DNA of 64,000 nt. Origin: Anaeromyces robustus (taxonomy: Eukaryota; Neocallimastigomycota; Neocallimastigomycetes; Neocallimastigales; Neocallimastigaceae). Shown here piece by piece: positions 23,450-35,353 of this stretch. The notes beneath the pieces are model-generated. The model had not been told where the DNA came from and ran no database searches. It was given only the letters and a program-made list of their open reading frames with translations. Each line of letters begins with the position of its first letter. The first letter of the stretch is position 1. The position numbers and the translations under genes were made by a program. The DNA lies in NCBI GenBank assembly GCA_002104895.1, contig MCFG01000348.1:1-64000 (forward strand), read 5' to 3'.

Positions 23450-24360
23450 ATAATAATGTTATTGAAGTGTTAAATTTATTGATTAATTATAATAAAAATA
23501 TATAATTATGAAAATAATTCATTTTACAAAAGTACTGGTTAAAGTAATATAAAAATTGTTAATTTATTATTTAGTTATGATATAGATACCAATATCATTT
23601 TATAATATCACTATAAAAAAAGTCTTAATAATTGATCATTTTTAAAAAGTATTGATTAAATTGTTAAATTGATGATTAATTAAAAAATAAAAATAATATT
23701 TAGAATATTATTTGAGTATAGATTAAAATGATAATAATAGAGATTAACTAGCAATTTTTAAAAAATGTTAAAAGTAATAATATAGAAATGGTTAAATTTT
23801 TAATTGATTATGCTAATAACTATAACATTCTTTAATAGTATAAATGCCAGAGGGTATTAATGGTATTAATTTCTTTTTAAAAAAAAAACAACTGTTATAA
23901 TACTATAAAATTAATTAAATTAGTAATTTATTAATCTAATAAAAAATAATCTAATTTTGAATATAAAGGAAAAAAAATAGCTTGCAAAAAAAAACATCAC
24001 TAATATGTAATATTGAAAAAGAAAAAATTAAATTTTGAAAACAATATTATTTTTAAATTTAAATGATGAAGGTATTAATAAAGGATATCCACTTTTAAAG
24101 GATATAGAAAATAATTTTGAAGTAATCAAATTAATAATAATTATAATTAATAATAATATTAATTAATAATAATAATAATAATAATAATTGTATTAATAAT
24201 AATAATTGTATTAATTAATAATTGTATTAATAATAATAACAATAATAATTAATGATATTTGAATCAGTAATTCATTTTTAAAGTATATTTAAAGAATGAT
24301 ATTAAAATTGATTTATATCTTAGTGCTATCAAGAATATAAATGCATTATTATTGATTAAA
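23450..24360 (+). pseudogene. Eroded ankyrin-repeat gene
   Basis: Short stretches in shifting frames read like the second helix of ankyrin repeats: IEVLNLLINYNKNI near 23461, SNIKIVNLLFSYDID near 23543, NIEMVKFLIDYANNYN near 23779 and NNFEVIKLII near 24110. Stops and frame changes separate them, and there is no start or continuous frame. The same helix pattern is intact in the large ankyrin gene at 10.7-17.7 kb, so an old decayed relative is likely. The composition is now as AT-rich as the spacer DNA. Confidence 0.45.
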
Positions 24361-24580
24361 ATAAATATATAAAATGAATATTTTATATTATTTAATTCTA
24401 TATAATTATATCTTAATTAAATCAAATTATATATATAAGAATAAATATAATATCATTTTATTGAATATATTTAATTTTTAAATAATATGAAAACAGTTTT
24501 CATTGATTACTAATGACATTTTTGTATTATGATAACTTTTATATCATTTTCTTTTTTTTTTTTTTATTTAATAAATAAAA

Positions 24581-24619
24581 GATTATATTTTTTGAATTAA
24601 AAATTCAAAAAATATAATC
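24581..24619. repeat. Hairpin with 18-bp perfect arms, 3-base loop
   Basis: GATTATATTTTTTGAATT at 24581-24598 is matched exactly by its reverse complement at 24602-24619. Confidence 0.85.
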
Positions 24620-25075
24620 AAATTTTGATTAATTATATTTTCAACTGTATAAATAATTATAAAAATTTATTTTTTAAAAAGTTATGAATTAATATTAAAT
24701 ATTTTTAAATAAATCGTTTATTTCATCATAATTATTCATAAATAGGTGTAGCACTTAATAAATATTAAGTTTACTGTTTAATATTTAAAAAAAGATTATT
24801 TGAACATAAATTAATGGGAAAACAACATAAATTATATAAAAATTTTTTTTTTATTTAAATTTTTTTTTTCTATTTAATAAATCTTAATTTTTTTTTTTTT
24901 ACATTTTTTATATTAAAATATATATAAATTAATTAATTAATTAATATTGAATATTATTCTATAACGGCATGTCAATAAATAAATGAATAAATAAATATGA
25001 TAATAATAAATTTATTATAAATAAATAAGTAAATAAATTTATATTCATAAATAAATGAAATAAAATGGATAAAAT

Positions 25076-25374
25076 TGTTAGAATACAAAGAAAATAATTT
25101 TTAAATTATATTTAATAAACTTAAATTAAATGTCTTTGTTATTTTAATTTATCTCGTTGTTTATTTTAATTAATGTAAATACGTTATGAACTCGTTGTAT
25201 TTAATTTTTCTTTATATTATTATCAAGCCACGATTAGTATAAATACAAATGTATTTTCTTAAATTTGTAAAACCTTGTAATTACCATATTTGTATATATA
25301 CTATTAAATTTAAATCTTAAATAAATAAACTTTAATTATTATAAAAATTATTATAAAACTTTTTACTTCTAAAA
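25076..25374 (+). repeat. 5' LTR of the copia element
   Basis: It starts TGTTAGAATAC and ends near CTTCTAAAA. It is offset by exactly 4,970 bp from the right LTR. The right boundary is set by where the two copies stop matching and by the AAAAT duplication; there is no classic CA end, so it may be off by a few bases. Confidence 0.85.
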
Positions 25375-25396
25375 GATTAAGAGTCTCAATTGCAAC

Positions 25397-28300
25397 ATGA
25401 GCCAAAACATTACTTTACTTCCGGAAGACCGTCTTAACAAAAAGAACTTTGAGGAATGGAATTTCGTTATTGGAAATATCCTTCAATCTAACAAAGTCTC
25501 AAAATACGTAGAATCCGATGTAATTGGCGAGCTTGAGAAAAAACTCACAGATCTCAGAACGAATGAGGTCCAGGATTCCAGTGCTGTTGGAAACCTAAAA
25601 TCCGAAATCACTAAAGCAAAGGATGAGGATGCTAAAGCTAAAACAATTATTAGCACAAACGTATCTTATGAAGTCATCGAAAAGATTAAAGGCTTAAAAA
25701 CCGCTTTTGCTATTATGGAGAAGATTAAAAACATTTATGGAAAAAAGAAATCTTCTGATGTCCAATTCTTATTGAAAAAGATGTATTCCATCCACGCCAA
25801 AAATCTTTACGAATGCAAAGAAGTTATAGCTGAACTTCTTGAAGTCTTCGAAAAATTGGAAACTCTGAAATTTAACATGGATGAAATTGAAAGAATAAGA
25901 ATTATTTACGTTGCTCTTCCTAAATCAATTCAAAACTTAGTCTGTCCAACAGAAGAAATCACACTTGTAAAATTTCTTGAGAAAACCCAATACGTTATCA
26001 ATTTCCAAATCTACGCTTTTAATACAGGTAACGGAATTAAAAACGAATCTTCCAAAAATAAGGAAGATTACATGGACATCGACAATATTGACACGGTAGA
26101 AAAGGACATTTCATACTTCTCCAACTCTAAATACTGCTTTATCTGCAAAATCCCAGGTCACTCTACTGATGAATGTATTCATAATAATCTTAAAAAGAAA
26201 AACAAAGATAATAACAAAAATCAAGACAATAGCAAAAACAAACAGAAGCCAAACGGAAAAAGGAGAAGACCAAAAGGTAGAAATTCTAACAGAAGGAATT
26301 TCAATAAAAACAAGTCTATGGCGAACATTCAATACGATGAATTCTCCGAAAATGAGATCTCATTAGAAAATTTAGAAAACAATTATGAAGGGGATATTGA
26401 TATCATCGAACTAGTCAAAGAAAATGAATGTAAAAGGGAACGCCATGATCAACATAACAAATTAAATAATGTTCAAAATACACCAAATGGATCTACCCAT
26501 CCAGATCAACAAGTGGAACAAACCACTTGGATATTCGATACGGGCGCCTCTGAACACATCACAAACAATAAAGATGTTCTAGAAGATTACCAGGAAACCA
26601 ATGTAATCTTAAGATGTGCCAACAATTCTATTTGCGAATTTGAAGGAATGGGTACTTACACGGCAATAATAAACGGAGTGATTATCAAATTAGATAAGGT
26701 CTTATATTCTAAAAACGCCAACAAAAACTTATTGAGTGGCATAAAATTAGCTAAAAATGGTATGGTAGCTAATTTGAAATCCAGAAATGAAAAAGTATAC
26801 CTTACACTAAAATTGAGGAATGCTGACAAGAAATCTTTTATATTGGGAACATTTGAAGCCGACAGTAATAATATTGTTAAAATTCAAATGATTGATAAGT
26901 TATCAAATCCTAGTATTAACACTATAATAGAAGAAGAAGAAATAATTGATATTGATGACCAGTCAAGATTACTCTGGCATAGAAGACTGGGACACTTTTA
27001 CCATGACGATATAAATAAATATTTAAAATTACACAACATTAAACCAACTACGTGCTTAGACTGCAAGATTGCTAAATTGAATAGAAAATCCCATAAAGGA
27101 GAAACTCCAAAGGCAACTGAAATCTTGGAAACAATTCATTCCGATGTGATGGGTCCGATAAGCATTAAATCTTTCACAGGTAAGAGATATATACTCACAT
27201 TTATAGATGAGTATAGTAGAAAAAGCTGGATTTTCTTATTAGAAAACAAGAAAGAAGTAACTAGAATTACTATTAACTTCTTTACTTATCTTCAAGTACA
27301 ATTCAAGTACAATATTAAATCTTTCCATACAGATCAAGGAACTGAATATAAAAATGATAAAATACTCAATTATTGCAAGAAACACGGAATCGTTAAAACT
27401 TTTTCCCCTCCTCACAGCCCTCAAAACAACGGCTTAGCAGAACGATTCAATTACACAATCATAAATTATGCAAGAACTCTATTAAGATGGGCTCAAATGA
27501 GTCTTGAATTTTGGGATTACTCGATAAAATATGATAACTCCTTGTATAATATCACACCTCACAAAGGAATTAAAAATAAGATTCCTAACGAAATATTCTA
27601 TAACAAAAAGGTTGATATTAAATATATAAAAGTATTTGGCTGTACAGCATACTACAAGGATTTTTCCCAAAATAGAGTTAAAGTTGACACTAAAGGTGTC
27701 AAAGGTGTGTTTCTCGGGATTAACAATGAATCTCATTGTTATATAATAATGAATCCTGTAGACTTCAGTATCCATCTGGTAAATGAAGTTGAATTTGATG
27801 AAAGTACTCCTTCCGCCTTAAAGGCAAACGAAAATTACAAATTGAATTATAATAACCTCCTTAATAATGATAACTATATAACTGATGACTTTACTACAAA
27901 CACTGAAAAAATTGATATTGTTAGATTTACTTATAACAATTCATTATATAACGAGACTATTCAAAATAATGAAAATGTTATTAATACTAAGCAAAATAAT
28001 AATGACGAAGAAAATTCATCTTCTGAAAATAAAACTACAATTGGAAATCAAAGTAGTTTACCTAATAAATTAAATGAACAAAATATTAAAACTAATAAAC
28101 CGGTTAATACTGAATTATTAAACAATAATAATAATTCCTCTTTAAACAGAAGAGATAAGAAAACTTACAAAACTTCTCTTAAAAGAAAACATTCTCTCGT
28201 TGAATCTGATTCAAGCCTAGGTAATGAAAATAATACTATTCAACATAAGAGAATTAATACTAATACTTGTCCTACAAACAACATTCCATTAAAAAGAAGA

Positions 28301-30067
28301 AATGAAAATTTAGATAATGGTGAAAATAAAAAACTTAAGCCTTCTCCTATTGAAAAAGTAAAAAGACCTAGTAGTCCATTAGAACATGAAACTACTAAGA
28401 GACCAAAATTTATACTTGAAAATATTGAAAAACTTAATCACCGCTACTATGTTAACTGTTCATGTACTTTTTCTAATGGAAATGAAAGTATCATTATGGA
28501 TATTCCTCTTTCATACAAACAAGCTATATCATGTAAATATAGTAAATACTGGATTAAAGCAATGAGAGATGAAATCCAAAATTTCTATGATAATGAGATC
28601 ATGACCTTTATTAAGCATTTACCTAAAGGTGTAAAACCAACTTCTACAAAGTGGGTTTACACTATCAAGAAAGACAGTAATGGTAATATTGTAAAATTCA
28701 AAGCCCGTTTAGTTGCAAGAGGATTTACACAAAGAAAAGGTACTGATTATGAATTAACATACTCTCCTACCTTAAGCATTGATAGCCTTAAACTACTTAT
28801 AGCTATTGCTTCAAAATTCAATTGGAACATTATGCAGTTAGATATTAAAGCTGCATATTTAAATGCACCATTGGACAAGAAAATTTATATCCCAGTGCCT
28901 CCAGGAGATAAAAATTTTGGTAAAGGCTATTGGTTACTTAATAAAGCCTTATACGGCCTTAAACAATCTGGCCGTCAATGGAATATACACTTTACTAATT
29001 TTCTCAAAAATAACAAGTTTACTCAATTATTATCTGAACCTTGTATTTTTAAGAAAATGGCGGGGAAGAAAGTTGTATGCATAATAGGTGTATATGTTGA
29101 TGATCTTTTAATTACTGGAAAAGATTATCACATTCACAATATAATTAAAAAGATCAAGAAAACTTTTAGAATTTCAAATTGCGGGAAAGCAAATTATATT
29201 TTAGGAATAAAAATTGAAAAACAAAAATTCAATTACTCAATTTCACAAACACAATTAATTAATGAAATTTTACAAAAATTCAATATTACAAATATAAGAA
29301 AATCAAAAACACCTTGTTCTGGAGAAAACAAATTAAACAAAAAGGATAACACACCTTTCGATAAAACTACCTATAAAAGTGCTGTAGGATCTTTGATTTA
29401 TTTATCCAGATGTACAAGACCTGATATTTCTTTCGCAGTCGGAATGGTTGCTAGACATTCTGAAAATCCAACCATGGAAGACTGGAAAAAGGTAATGATA
29501 ATAATGAAATATTTAAACTATACTAAAGATTATAAAATTACATACAAAGGAAAGGGGGAAATAGTTGCTTATACCGATTCAGACTTTGCTGGAGATCCAA
29601 AGGACCGCAAATCTACCTCTGGATTTATTATCTTGATGAACAATGATCCAATATGCTGGCAATCGAAAAAACAAACAGTAGTTGCTACTTCTACTGCAGA
29701 AGCCGAATACATAGCAACAGCCGAATGTACCAAGAAAGTATTATGGTTACGAAACTTATTACAAGAATTATTTAAAATAAATAAACCAATAAAAATTTAC
29801 ACAGATAATTTAGCAAGTAAAATAACAATAGAAAATGGAGAATTAAACAATAAATTAAAACATATTGAAATAAAATTTTACTTTAACAAGGATAATATTA
29901 AAAATAACAAAATTAATTTAGAATACATCAGCACCGAAAAAATGCTTGCTGATCCACTCACAAAAATTATTAATGGACCAAAAATGACAAAATTTACAGA
30001 CCAAATTTTTAACAAGACAAAAAAAAATTCTGGCCTGAGGGGGAATGTTAGAATACAAAGAAAATAA
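25397..30067 (+). CDS. Copia-type Gag-Pol polyprotein, 1,556 aa
   Basis: Parts in order: Gag with a CX2CX4HX4C zinc knuckle (CFICKIPGHSTDEC, near residue 250); aspartic protease with DTGA (near 379); GAG-pre/integrase zinc region (LLWHRRLGHF) and integrase core (HSDVMGP ... HTDQGTEYKN ... SPQNNGLAERF, about 520-690); a long Asn/Lys-rich spacer (about 810-1010); reverse transcriptase (KARLVARGFTQ, then YVDD near 1235); and RNase H (YTDSDFAGDPKDRKSTSGF near 1395). The frame ends inside the right LTR. Its length and domain order are as usual for the family, and it looks intact. Confidence 0.93.
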   Translation: MSQNITLLPEDRLNKKNFEEWNFVIGNILQSNKVSKYVESDVIGELEKKLTDLRTNEVQDSSAVGNLKSEITKAKDEDAKAKTIISTNVSYEVIEKIKGLKTAFAIMEKIKNIYGKKKSSDVQFLLKKMYSIHAKNLYECKEVIAELLEVFEKLETLKFNMDEIERIRIIYVALPKSIQNLVCPTEEITLVKFLEKTQYVINFQIYAFNTGNGIKNESSKNKEDYMDIDNIDTVEKDISYFSNSKYCFICKIPGHSTDECIHNNLKKKNKDNNKNQDNSKNKQKPNGKRRRPKGRNSNRRNFNKNKSMANIQYDEFSENEISLENLENNYEGDIDIIELVKENECKRERHDQHNKLNNVQNTPNGSTHPDQQVEQTTWIFDTGASEHITNNKDVLEDYQETNVILRCANNSICEFEGMGTYTAIINGVIIKLDKVLYSKNANKNLLSGIKLAKNGMVANLKSRNEKVYLTLKLRNADKKSFILGTFEADSNNIVKIQMIDKLSNPSINTIIEEEEIIDIDDQSRLLWHRRLGHFYHDDINKYLKLHNIKPTTCLDCKIAKLNRKSHKGETPKATEILETIHSDVMGPISIKSFTGKRYILTFIDEYSRKSWIFLLENKKEVTRITINFFTYLQVQFKYNIKSFHTDQGTEYKNDKILNYCKKHGIVKTFSPPHSPQNNGLAERFNYTIINYARTLLRWAQMSLEFWDYSIKYDNSLYNITPHKGIKNKIPNEIFYNKKVDIKYIKVFGCTAYYKDFSQNRVKVDTKGVKGVFLGINNESHCYIIMNPVDFSIHLVNEVEFDESTPSALKANENYKLNYNNLLNNDNYITDDFTTNTEKIDIVRFTYNNSLYNETIQNNENVINTKQNNNDEENSSSENKTTIGNQSSLPNKLNEQNIKTNKPVNTELLNNNNNSSLNRRDKKTYKTSLKRKHSLVESDSSLGNENNTIQHKRINTNTCPTNNIPLKRRNENLDNGENKKLKPSPIEKVKRPSSPLEHETTKRPKFILENIEKLNHRYYVNCSCTFSNGNESIIMDIPLSYKQAISCKYSKYWIKAMRDEIQNFYDNEIMTFIKHLPKGVKPTSTKWVYTIKKDSNGNIVKFKARLVARGFTQRKGTDYELTYSPTLSIDSLKLLIAIASKFNWNIMQLDIKAAYLNAPLDKKIYIPVPPGDKNFGKGYWLLNKALYGLKQSGRQWNIHFTNFLKNNKFTQLLSEPCIFKKMAGKKVVCIIGVYVDDLLITGKDYHIHNIIKKIKKTFRISNCGKANYILGIKIEKQKFNYSISQTQLINEILQKFNITNIRKSKTPCSGENKLNKKDNTPFDKTTYKSAVGSLIYLSRCTRPDISFAVGMVARHSENPTMEDWKKVMIIMKYLNYTKDYKITYKGKGEIVAYTDSDFAGDPKDRKSTSGFIILMNNDPICWQSKKQTVVATSTAEAEYIATAECTKKVLWLRNLLQELFKINKPIKIYTDNLASKITIENGELNNKLKHIEIKFYFNKDNIKNNKINLEYISTEKMLADPLTKIINGPKMTKFTDQIFNKTKKNSGLRGNVRIQRK

Positions 30068-30344
30068 TTTTTAAATTATATTTAATAAACTTAAATTAAA
30101 TGTCTTTGTTATTTTAATTTATCTCGTTGTTTATTTTAATTAATGTAAATACGTTATGAACTCGTTGTATTTAATTTTTCTTTATATTATTATCAAGCCA
30201 CGATTAGTATAAATACAAATGTATTTTCTTAAATTTGTAAAACCTTGTAATTACCATATTTGTATATATACTATTAAATTTAAATCTTAAATAAATAAAC
30301 TTTAATTATTATAAAAATTATTATAAAACTTTTTACTTCTAAAA
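30046..30344 (+). repeat. 3' LTR of the copia element
   Basis: It matches the 5' LTR base for base as read by eye. It is followed by AAAAT and then a long AAAT microsatellite. Confidence 0.85.
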
Positions 30345-30379
30345 AAAATAAATAAATAAAAGAAATAAAGTGGATAAAA

Positions 30380-30462
<83 letters not shown>

Positions 30463-30505
30463 ATAGATAAATAAATAAATAAATAAATAAATAGATAAAT
30501 AAATA
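30345..30505. repeat. AAAT tetranucleotide microsatellite
   Basis: A long run of AAAT units with rare AGAT interruptions directly abuts the copia element. The element therefore sits in or next to simple-sequence DNA. Confidence 0.9.
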
Positions 30506-30700
30506 AAAAGAATAAAAGATTAAAATAAAAAAAAAAAAAAAAAACTTTATTTTATTAATTCTAAAATTCATTTTTATATATTAATTTTAAATTGAAATCA
30601 TAATTTTGTTAATATAAATAAATTATGTATTTTTTTATATAAAAACAATTTTAAATAAATAAAAAACATTTGGATTTATATTTTTAAATTATAATTTTAA

Positions 30701-31366
30701 ATGATTAATTTCACTTTTTTTTTAATTATAGTTGTAATATTCAACTATTTTATTCTTAGTGGTTTTGCAGCAAATAATGATTATTATATTATTTCCATAA
30801 GAAGAAATTCAACAGATGCAGAATATGATAAAGCTAGTGAACAAGTTCAAAATTCTATTGATGAATTAGTTAATGATCGAATGAATGATATTTATGAAAT
30901 TATTGTTGAAAATAAAGAAACCTATATAACTGACAATGGGGAAATGGATGATAAAATTGAAAAAGAATTAACTATAGTTTCACAATTGAAAAAACGTAAT
31001 GAAATGAATTTAAATGAAAATAAGATTTATAAATTTAAATTTCAAAATAAAAATAGATTTCCAAGACCTTCAAAATCTATAAATGATTTTCAATTTAATT
31101 CTTCTTCTTCAATAAAAACAACTACACCATTGGTAAAAGAAAAAAGACAATTAAAAGAAGTAGTAGAATATATACCAATTGAATCAAATTTAGTAACTCA
31201 CATTTGTCCAATTTTAAATTATTATGTTATTATAGCCTATCTTTCAGAAAATGTTGTTAGTGAAATTGAAACTTTACCAAATGTTATAAATTGTACAAAA
31301 GCAAAATCTTTAAAAAATAATTATTCTATTACTCCTTTCAATACTACTATTACTACTGCTACTACT

Positions 31367-31403
<37 letters not shown>

Positions 31404-33541
31404 ATTATGATATAAACGAAATTTTAAAAGAAACTCAATGGAAAGATGTCAGTGTTCAAGAAGAAGAATATTATTTTGAACTTAAAAATACTCATTTATC
31501 TTTATTATCCCAAGGTAAATATGATAAATCTATTAATAATTATATTTATGATAATAATTATTATTATCCTTCTTCGGCTGGAAAAGGGATTGATATTTAT
31601 GTGATTGATGATGGATTAGATATTTCTATTAGTGAAGAAAATTTTGATACCTATGAAGGTACTCCAGATGAACGTATTATTCAATGTGATGGTACCTTTT
31701 ATAATGGACAATATCATTCGGTTACTAATAAAAAAAATTGTAAAGTTTATGATGAAGAAATGGATGAAGTAAATCATGGTACATTAGTATCCATATCAGC
31801 TGTAGGAACCATTAATGGAGTAGCAAAAAAAGCTAATCTTCATATGTTAGCTATTGATTATCATAATTATGATATTCTTACAGCATTAGATTATGCAAAA
31901 CAAAATGCTAAACCTCATCAAACCGTAGTTAATATTTCTAGTGGATGTGATGAAAGTGTAGAAAAAGATTGTAAAGGACAAGAATTACAAGATAAAATCA
32001 AAGAATTAGTAGATTTAGGAATTATAATATTTGTAGCCGCTGGTAATGAATCTAAAAATTCTTGTGATAATAAAGTATTTGCAGGTTGTCCAGGAGTAAT
32101 TCCTATTGGTGCTATTAATAATAAAGAATTAAAAGATAATAGTAAAATAGAAAATATGTATGAAATTGCAAATTATTCATGTTATGGAGAATGTATTGAA
32201 CTTTTTGCTCCTGGTACAATTAGAGTTACTGATCTTACTACTAATGAAATATTATATATGGAATCTGGTACTTCTTTTGCCTCACCTTTTGCAGCTGGAT
32301 TAGCCTCAACAATAATGTCTGAAAATCCTACAATGAAATATAATTATAAATCAATGAAAGCAAAATTAATTGATTTATCCATAAAAGATATTATTCAAGG
32401 ATTAAATGACAATACACCAAATCGATTTATTAATAATGGTAAAAAATCTATTTATGGAACTCCTAGATGTGATAGTCAATTAAATGGTTATCAATATCAA
32501 TGTTCCAATGAGAAAGAATGTTGTACAAGTTATGGTTATTGTATTAATTCTGAAATGAATATACCTTTCCTCCAAAAATTTTGTCATATAGAAAATGGAT
32601 GTCAATCTGAATTTGGATATTGTACAACAAAAAAATGTGGGAAAGATAACCAAATGCGTAAATGTTTAAAAAATGAAAATGAAAATGAAAATGAAAATGA
32701 AAATGAATGTTGTACTAAAGAAGGTAATTGTATTAAAATTTCTAATGATTTTAATGGTCAATGTCTTTTAGAAAATGGATGTCAATCTGAATTTGGTTAT
32801 TGTGATTCTAAAAAATGTGGTAAATATTATAATAATAGAAAATGTCCAATTGGAGAATGTTGTTCAAAATATGGAGAATGTATTCAAATTTCTAATGATA
32901 TAGGAAATTATTGTTTTATTGAAAATGGATGTTTAAAAGAATTTAGTGATCAATGTCTTACCTATGATTTAAGTAGGATAGATCAATATGAAAATGAAGA
33001 ATACCAAAAAAAGATTTATACCTATAATTGTAAAAAAGAATTAAAACCCTATAATGAAATTTGTCGTTATATTAATTTTGTTTATGAAGACGATTCTTAT
33101 CAAGAAAATCTTCATACAAATCTATGTAAAAATTATCAATCCATTTGTAAAGATTTCTTTAAATCTCCCTTTAAATATGTTCCAAGTTGTGAAAAAGGTG
33201 ATAATAATAAAAAATTTTATGAAGATACCATATTAATTAATCAATATAATACATTTTGTGCCAGAAAAAATTCTTCTAAATCTATAACCTCTAAAAATGA
33301 TTTTTGTGTTAATTCAAAAGAAGAATTTGAAAATGTATTATATAATATAAATGAATTAGATATAAAATCTTATTGTGATTATGAGGAATGTCGTGAAATG
33401 TTATTAAGTGTATTAACTAATACATATCAAAATAAATTAAAATCAAAGGAACAATTTGGTAGTGAAATTAAGGATGAAGAATTAGAACTTTACAAAAATA
33501 GTATTTATTATTTAAGTTCTAAAGAATGTATAAATACCTAA
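30701..33541 (+). CDS. Secreted subtilisin-like serine protease with three CBM18 modules, 946 aa
   Basis: A hydrophobic signal peptide (about residues 1-23, FFLIIVVIFNYFILSGFA) starts at the ATG at 30701. A propeptide-like region (YYIISIRRNS onward) leads to a peptidase S8 domain of about 290-575. The triad is visible: Asp in VIDDGLD (about 303), His in NHGTLVS (359) and Ser in GTSFASP (525), with AAGNES supplying the oxyanion Asn. Three Cys-rich hevein-type chitin-binding modules follow, at about 590-645, 646-702 and 705-753 (patterns ECCTSYGYC and NGCQSEFGYC), the second with an (EN)n insert. A last Cys-rich region of about 190 residues is not recognised. Secretion and chitin binding suggest action on fungal wall or other chitin-bearing surfaces; this is inference. 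The neighbour at 35.4 kb is its paralogue. Confidence 0.92.
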
Positions 33542-35353
33542 AAAGAAATAATAATATTAGGTAATTGGTAAATTTTCTACAATAATTATTAATATCAATT
33601 AAAAAAAAAAGGAAAAGAAAAGAAGAGAAAAGAAAAAATATAGAAGAAATTAAATATAATATATATATTGGTCAACTATTACATCTTTTAATATTTATCA
33701 TAGAATTAAGATAAAATTAGAACATAATAAATCCTTAAAAAAAAAATTAGTACTGATAATAAAAAAAAGTTTTGATTGATGATTGATATTATTATATATT
33801 ATTTAAATAGTTTAACATTAAAAATAAAATAATAAATAAGATAAATTTGTATTAATTGTATATTATAAAATATTAAATAAAAATAGACGTAAATATAGAC
33901 ATAACTAAATATAGATATTAAATATAGACATTATAGTAATTATATATATATACAAACTAAATTTTAAAAAAAAAATATTTTTTTAATTTATACCTAAGAT
34001 TTTATTTATATAATGAAAAAAAAATAAAAAAAAAATAAAATAAAAATAAAATTAGTAAATTTTATATTATTATGTTAATATAAAATAAAATTTATAAAAT
34101 TTAAAATAAAAAAATATTTCTATAATTTGGAAGCAAATAATTTAAAAAAAAAAAAAAAGTTAATTTTTAAATTAACTTTTTTTTTTTAAGTAATTTTTTA
34201 ATATAAATTTTAATTAATTTTTTTTTTTAAAAAAAAAATTTTTTTTACAACACAAAAAGCAAAAAGCAAAAAGCAAAAAGAAAATAAATAAATTATTTAA
34301 ATATTATTAAAATATAAAAAAGTATAAAAGTAATATAATATTAATAATATAAACTAATAGAATTTATTTCTATATTTTTATATATATATTTTTTTTTTAA
34401 ATAAAAAAAATTAATTAAATAATTAAATAATTCATCAAAGCAAGAAAAAAAAACAAAAAAAAAACAAAAAAAGAATTTTTTTTTCCTATTTATTAAAGAT
34501 TATCATTTTGTGTAACCTTTAAATTTCTTTTTTAATTTAAAATTAATTATTAAATTAAAAATTTGTAAAAAAAAAGGAAAATAAAATTTAAAATTGCATT
34601 TTTTCATATTTTTTTTATAATGAGTAATAATAATAAATTAAATAAATAAATAAATAATAAAGTAAATAAATAAAGTAAATAAATGAAGTAAATAAATGAA
34701 TAAATTAAATAAATAAATAAATAAATAAATAAAGCATTAAAAAGTATCATCATCATTAAATAAACTACAAAAAAAATTTTTTTTTAATTTAAATTAATAA
34801 CCATTAATCATAATTAAATTTAATTTATTTTCTATTAAAATAATTATTGACAAGAATTATTTATTTATTTATTTTATTTAATTTATTTAATTTATTTACT
34901 TTATTTATTTAATTTATTTACTTCATTTATTTACTTTATTTATTTCATTTATTTACTTTATTTATAAACGTGTGGAAAAAATATATAAATAAATATATAT
35001 ATAAATATTTATTCCACAAAGAAAAGAAAAAAATAAATAATTATTAAAAAAATAATAATAATAAAACAAAGCAAACAAAATAAAGAAGAGAAAATATAAA
35101 AAATATAAAAAAAAATAAAAAAAATAACTAAATAATTAAAAAACAGTTAATTATAAATAAAAATAAAAATATAATTTAATTTATAAATTATAAATGATAA
35201 ATTATAAATGATAAATTATAAATGATAAGTTATAAATTATAAATTATAATAATAATAATAATAATAAAATAATAGAATCTTTTAATGCTTTTTTAAAAAA
35301 TATAATTATTAATTTATTAATTTTAAATTCACAAAAAATATAAGTAAATAAAT
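33542..35353. other. AT-rich intergenic region between protease paralogues
   Basis: No gene was seen. It holds a hairpin at about 34145-34190 (poly(A)-GTTAATTT with its complement) and two inverted blocks of AAAT/GTAAAT-type repeats at about 34630-34735 and 34858-34965. The rest is A/T tracts. Confidence 0.65.
34630..34965. repeat. Inverted pair of complex tetranucleotide repeat blocks
   Basis: The left block is AAAT units interspersed with AAGTAAATAAATG-type units. The right block is the complementary ATTT series with TTTACTTCATTTATT-type units. Both carry the same interruptions in mirrored order, which suggests one inverted duplication rather than two independent microsatellites. Confidence 0.55.

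Larger units (their letters stand above)
22316..25075. other. Repeat-rich intergenic region
   Basis: No intact gene was found. It contains an ATAAT pentanucleotide microsatellite (about 22420-22515), a 44-bp perfect palindrome (23009-23052), an eroded ankyrin gene (about 23450-24360), an 18-bp-arm hairpin (24581-24619) and long poly(A)/poly(T) runs. Confidence 0.65.
25076..30344 (+). mobile_element. Ty1/copia LTR retrotransposon, looks whole and young
   Basis: It is bounded by two LTRs of about 299 bp that begin TGTTAGAATAC (25076-25374 and 30046-30344) and that read as identical throughout. A five-base AAAAT flanks both ends (25071-25075 and 30345-30349), consistent with a target-site duplication. 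Between the LTRs lie a putative primer site directly after the left LTR, a single gag-pol frame, and a purine-rich tract (GAGGGGGAA) just before the right LTR. Integrase precedes reverse transcriptase, which assigns it to the copia order. Identical LTRs imply a recent insertion. Its composition is visibly less AT-extreme than the flanks. Confidence 0.92.

Noticed and set aside
30302-30571. Minus-strand frame with repeated LFIY units
   Set aside because: It is the reverse translation of the AAAT microsatellite next to the copia element.
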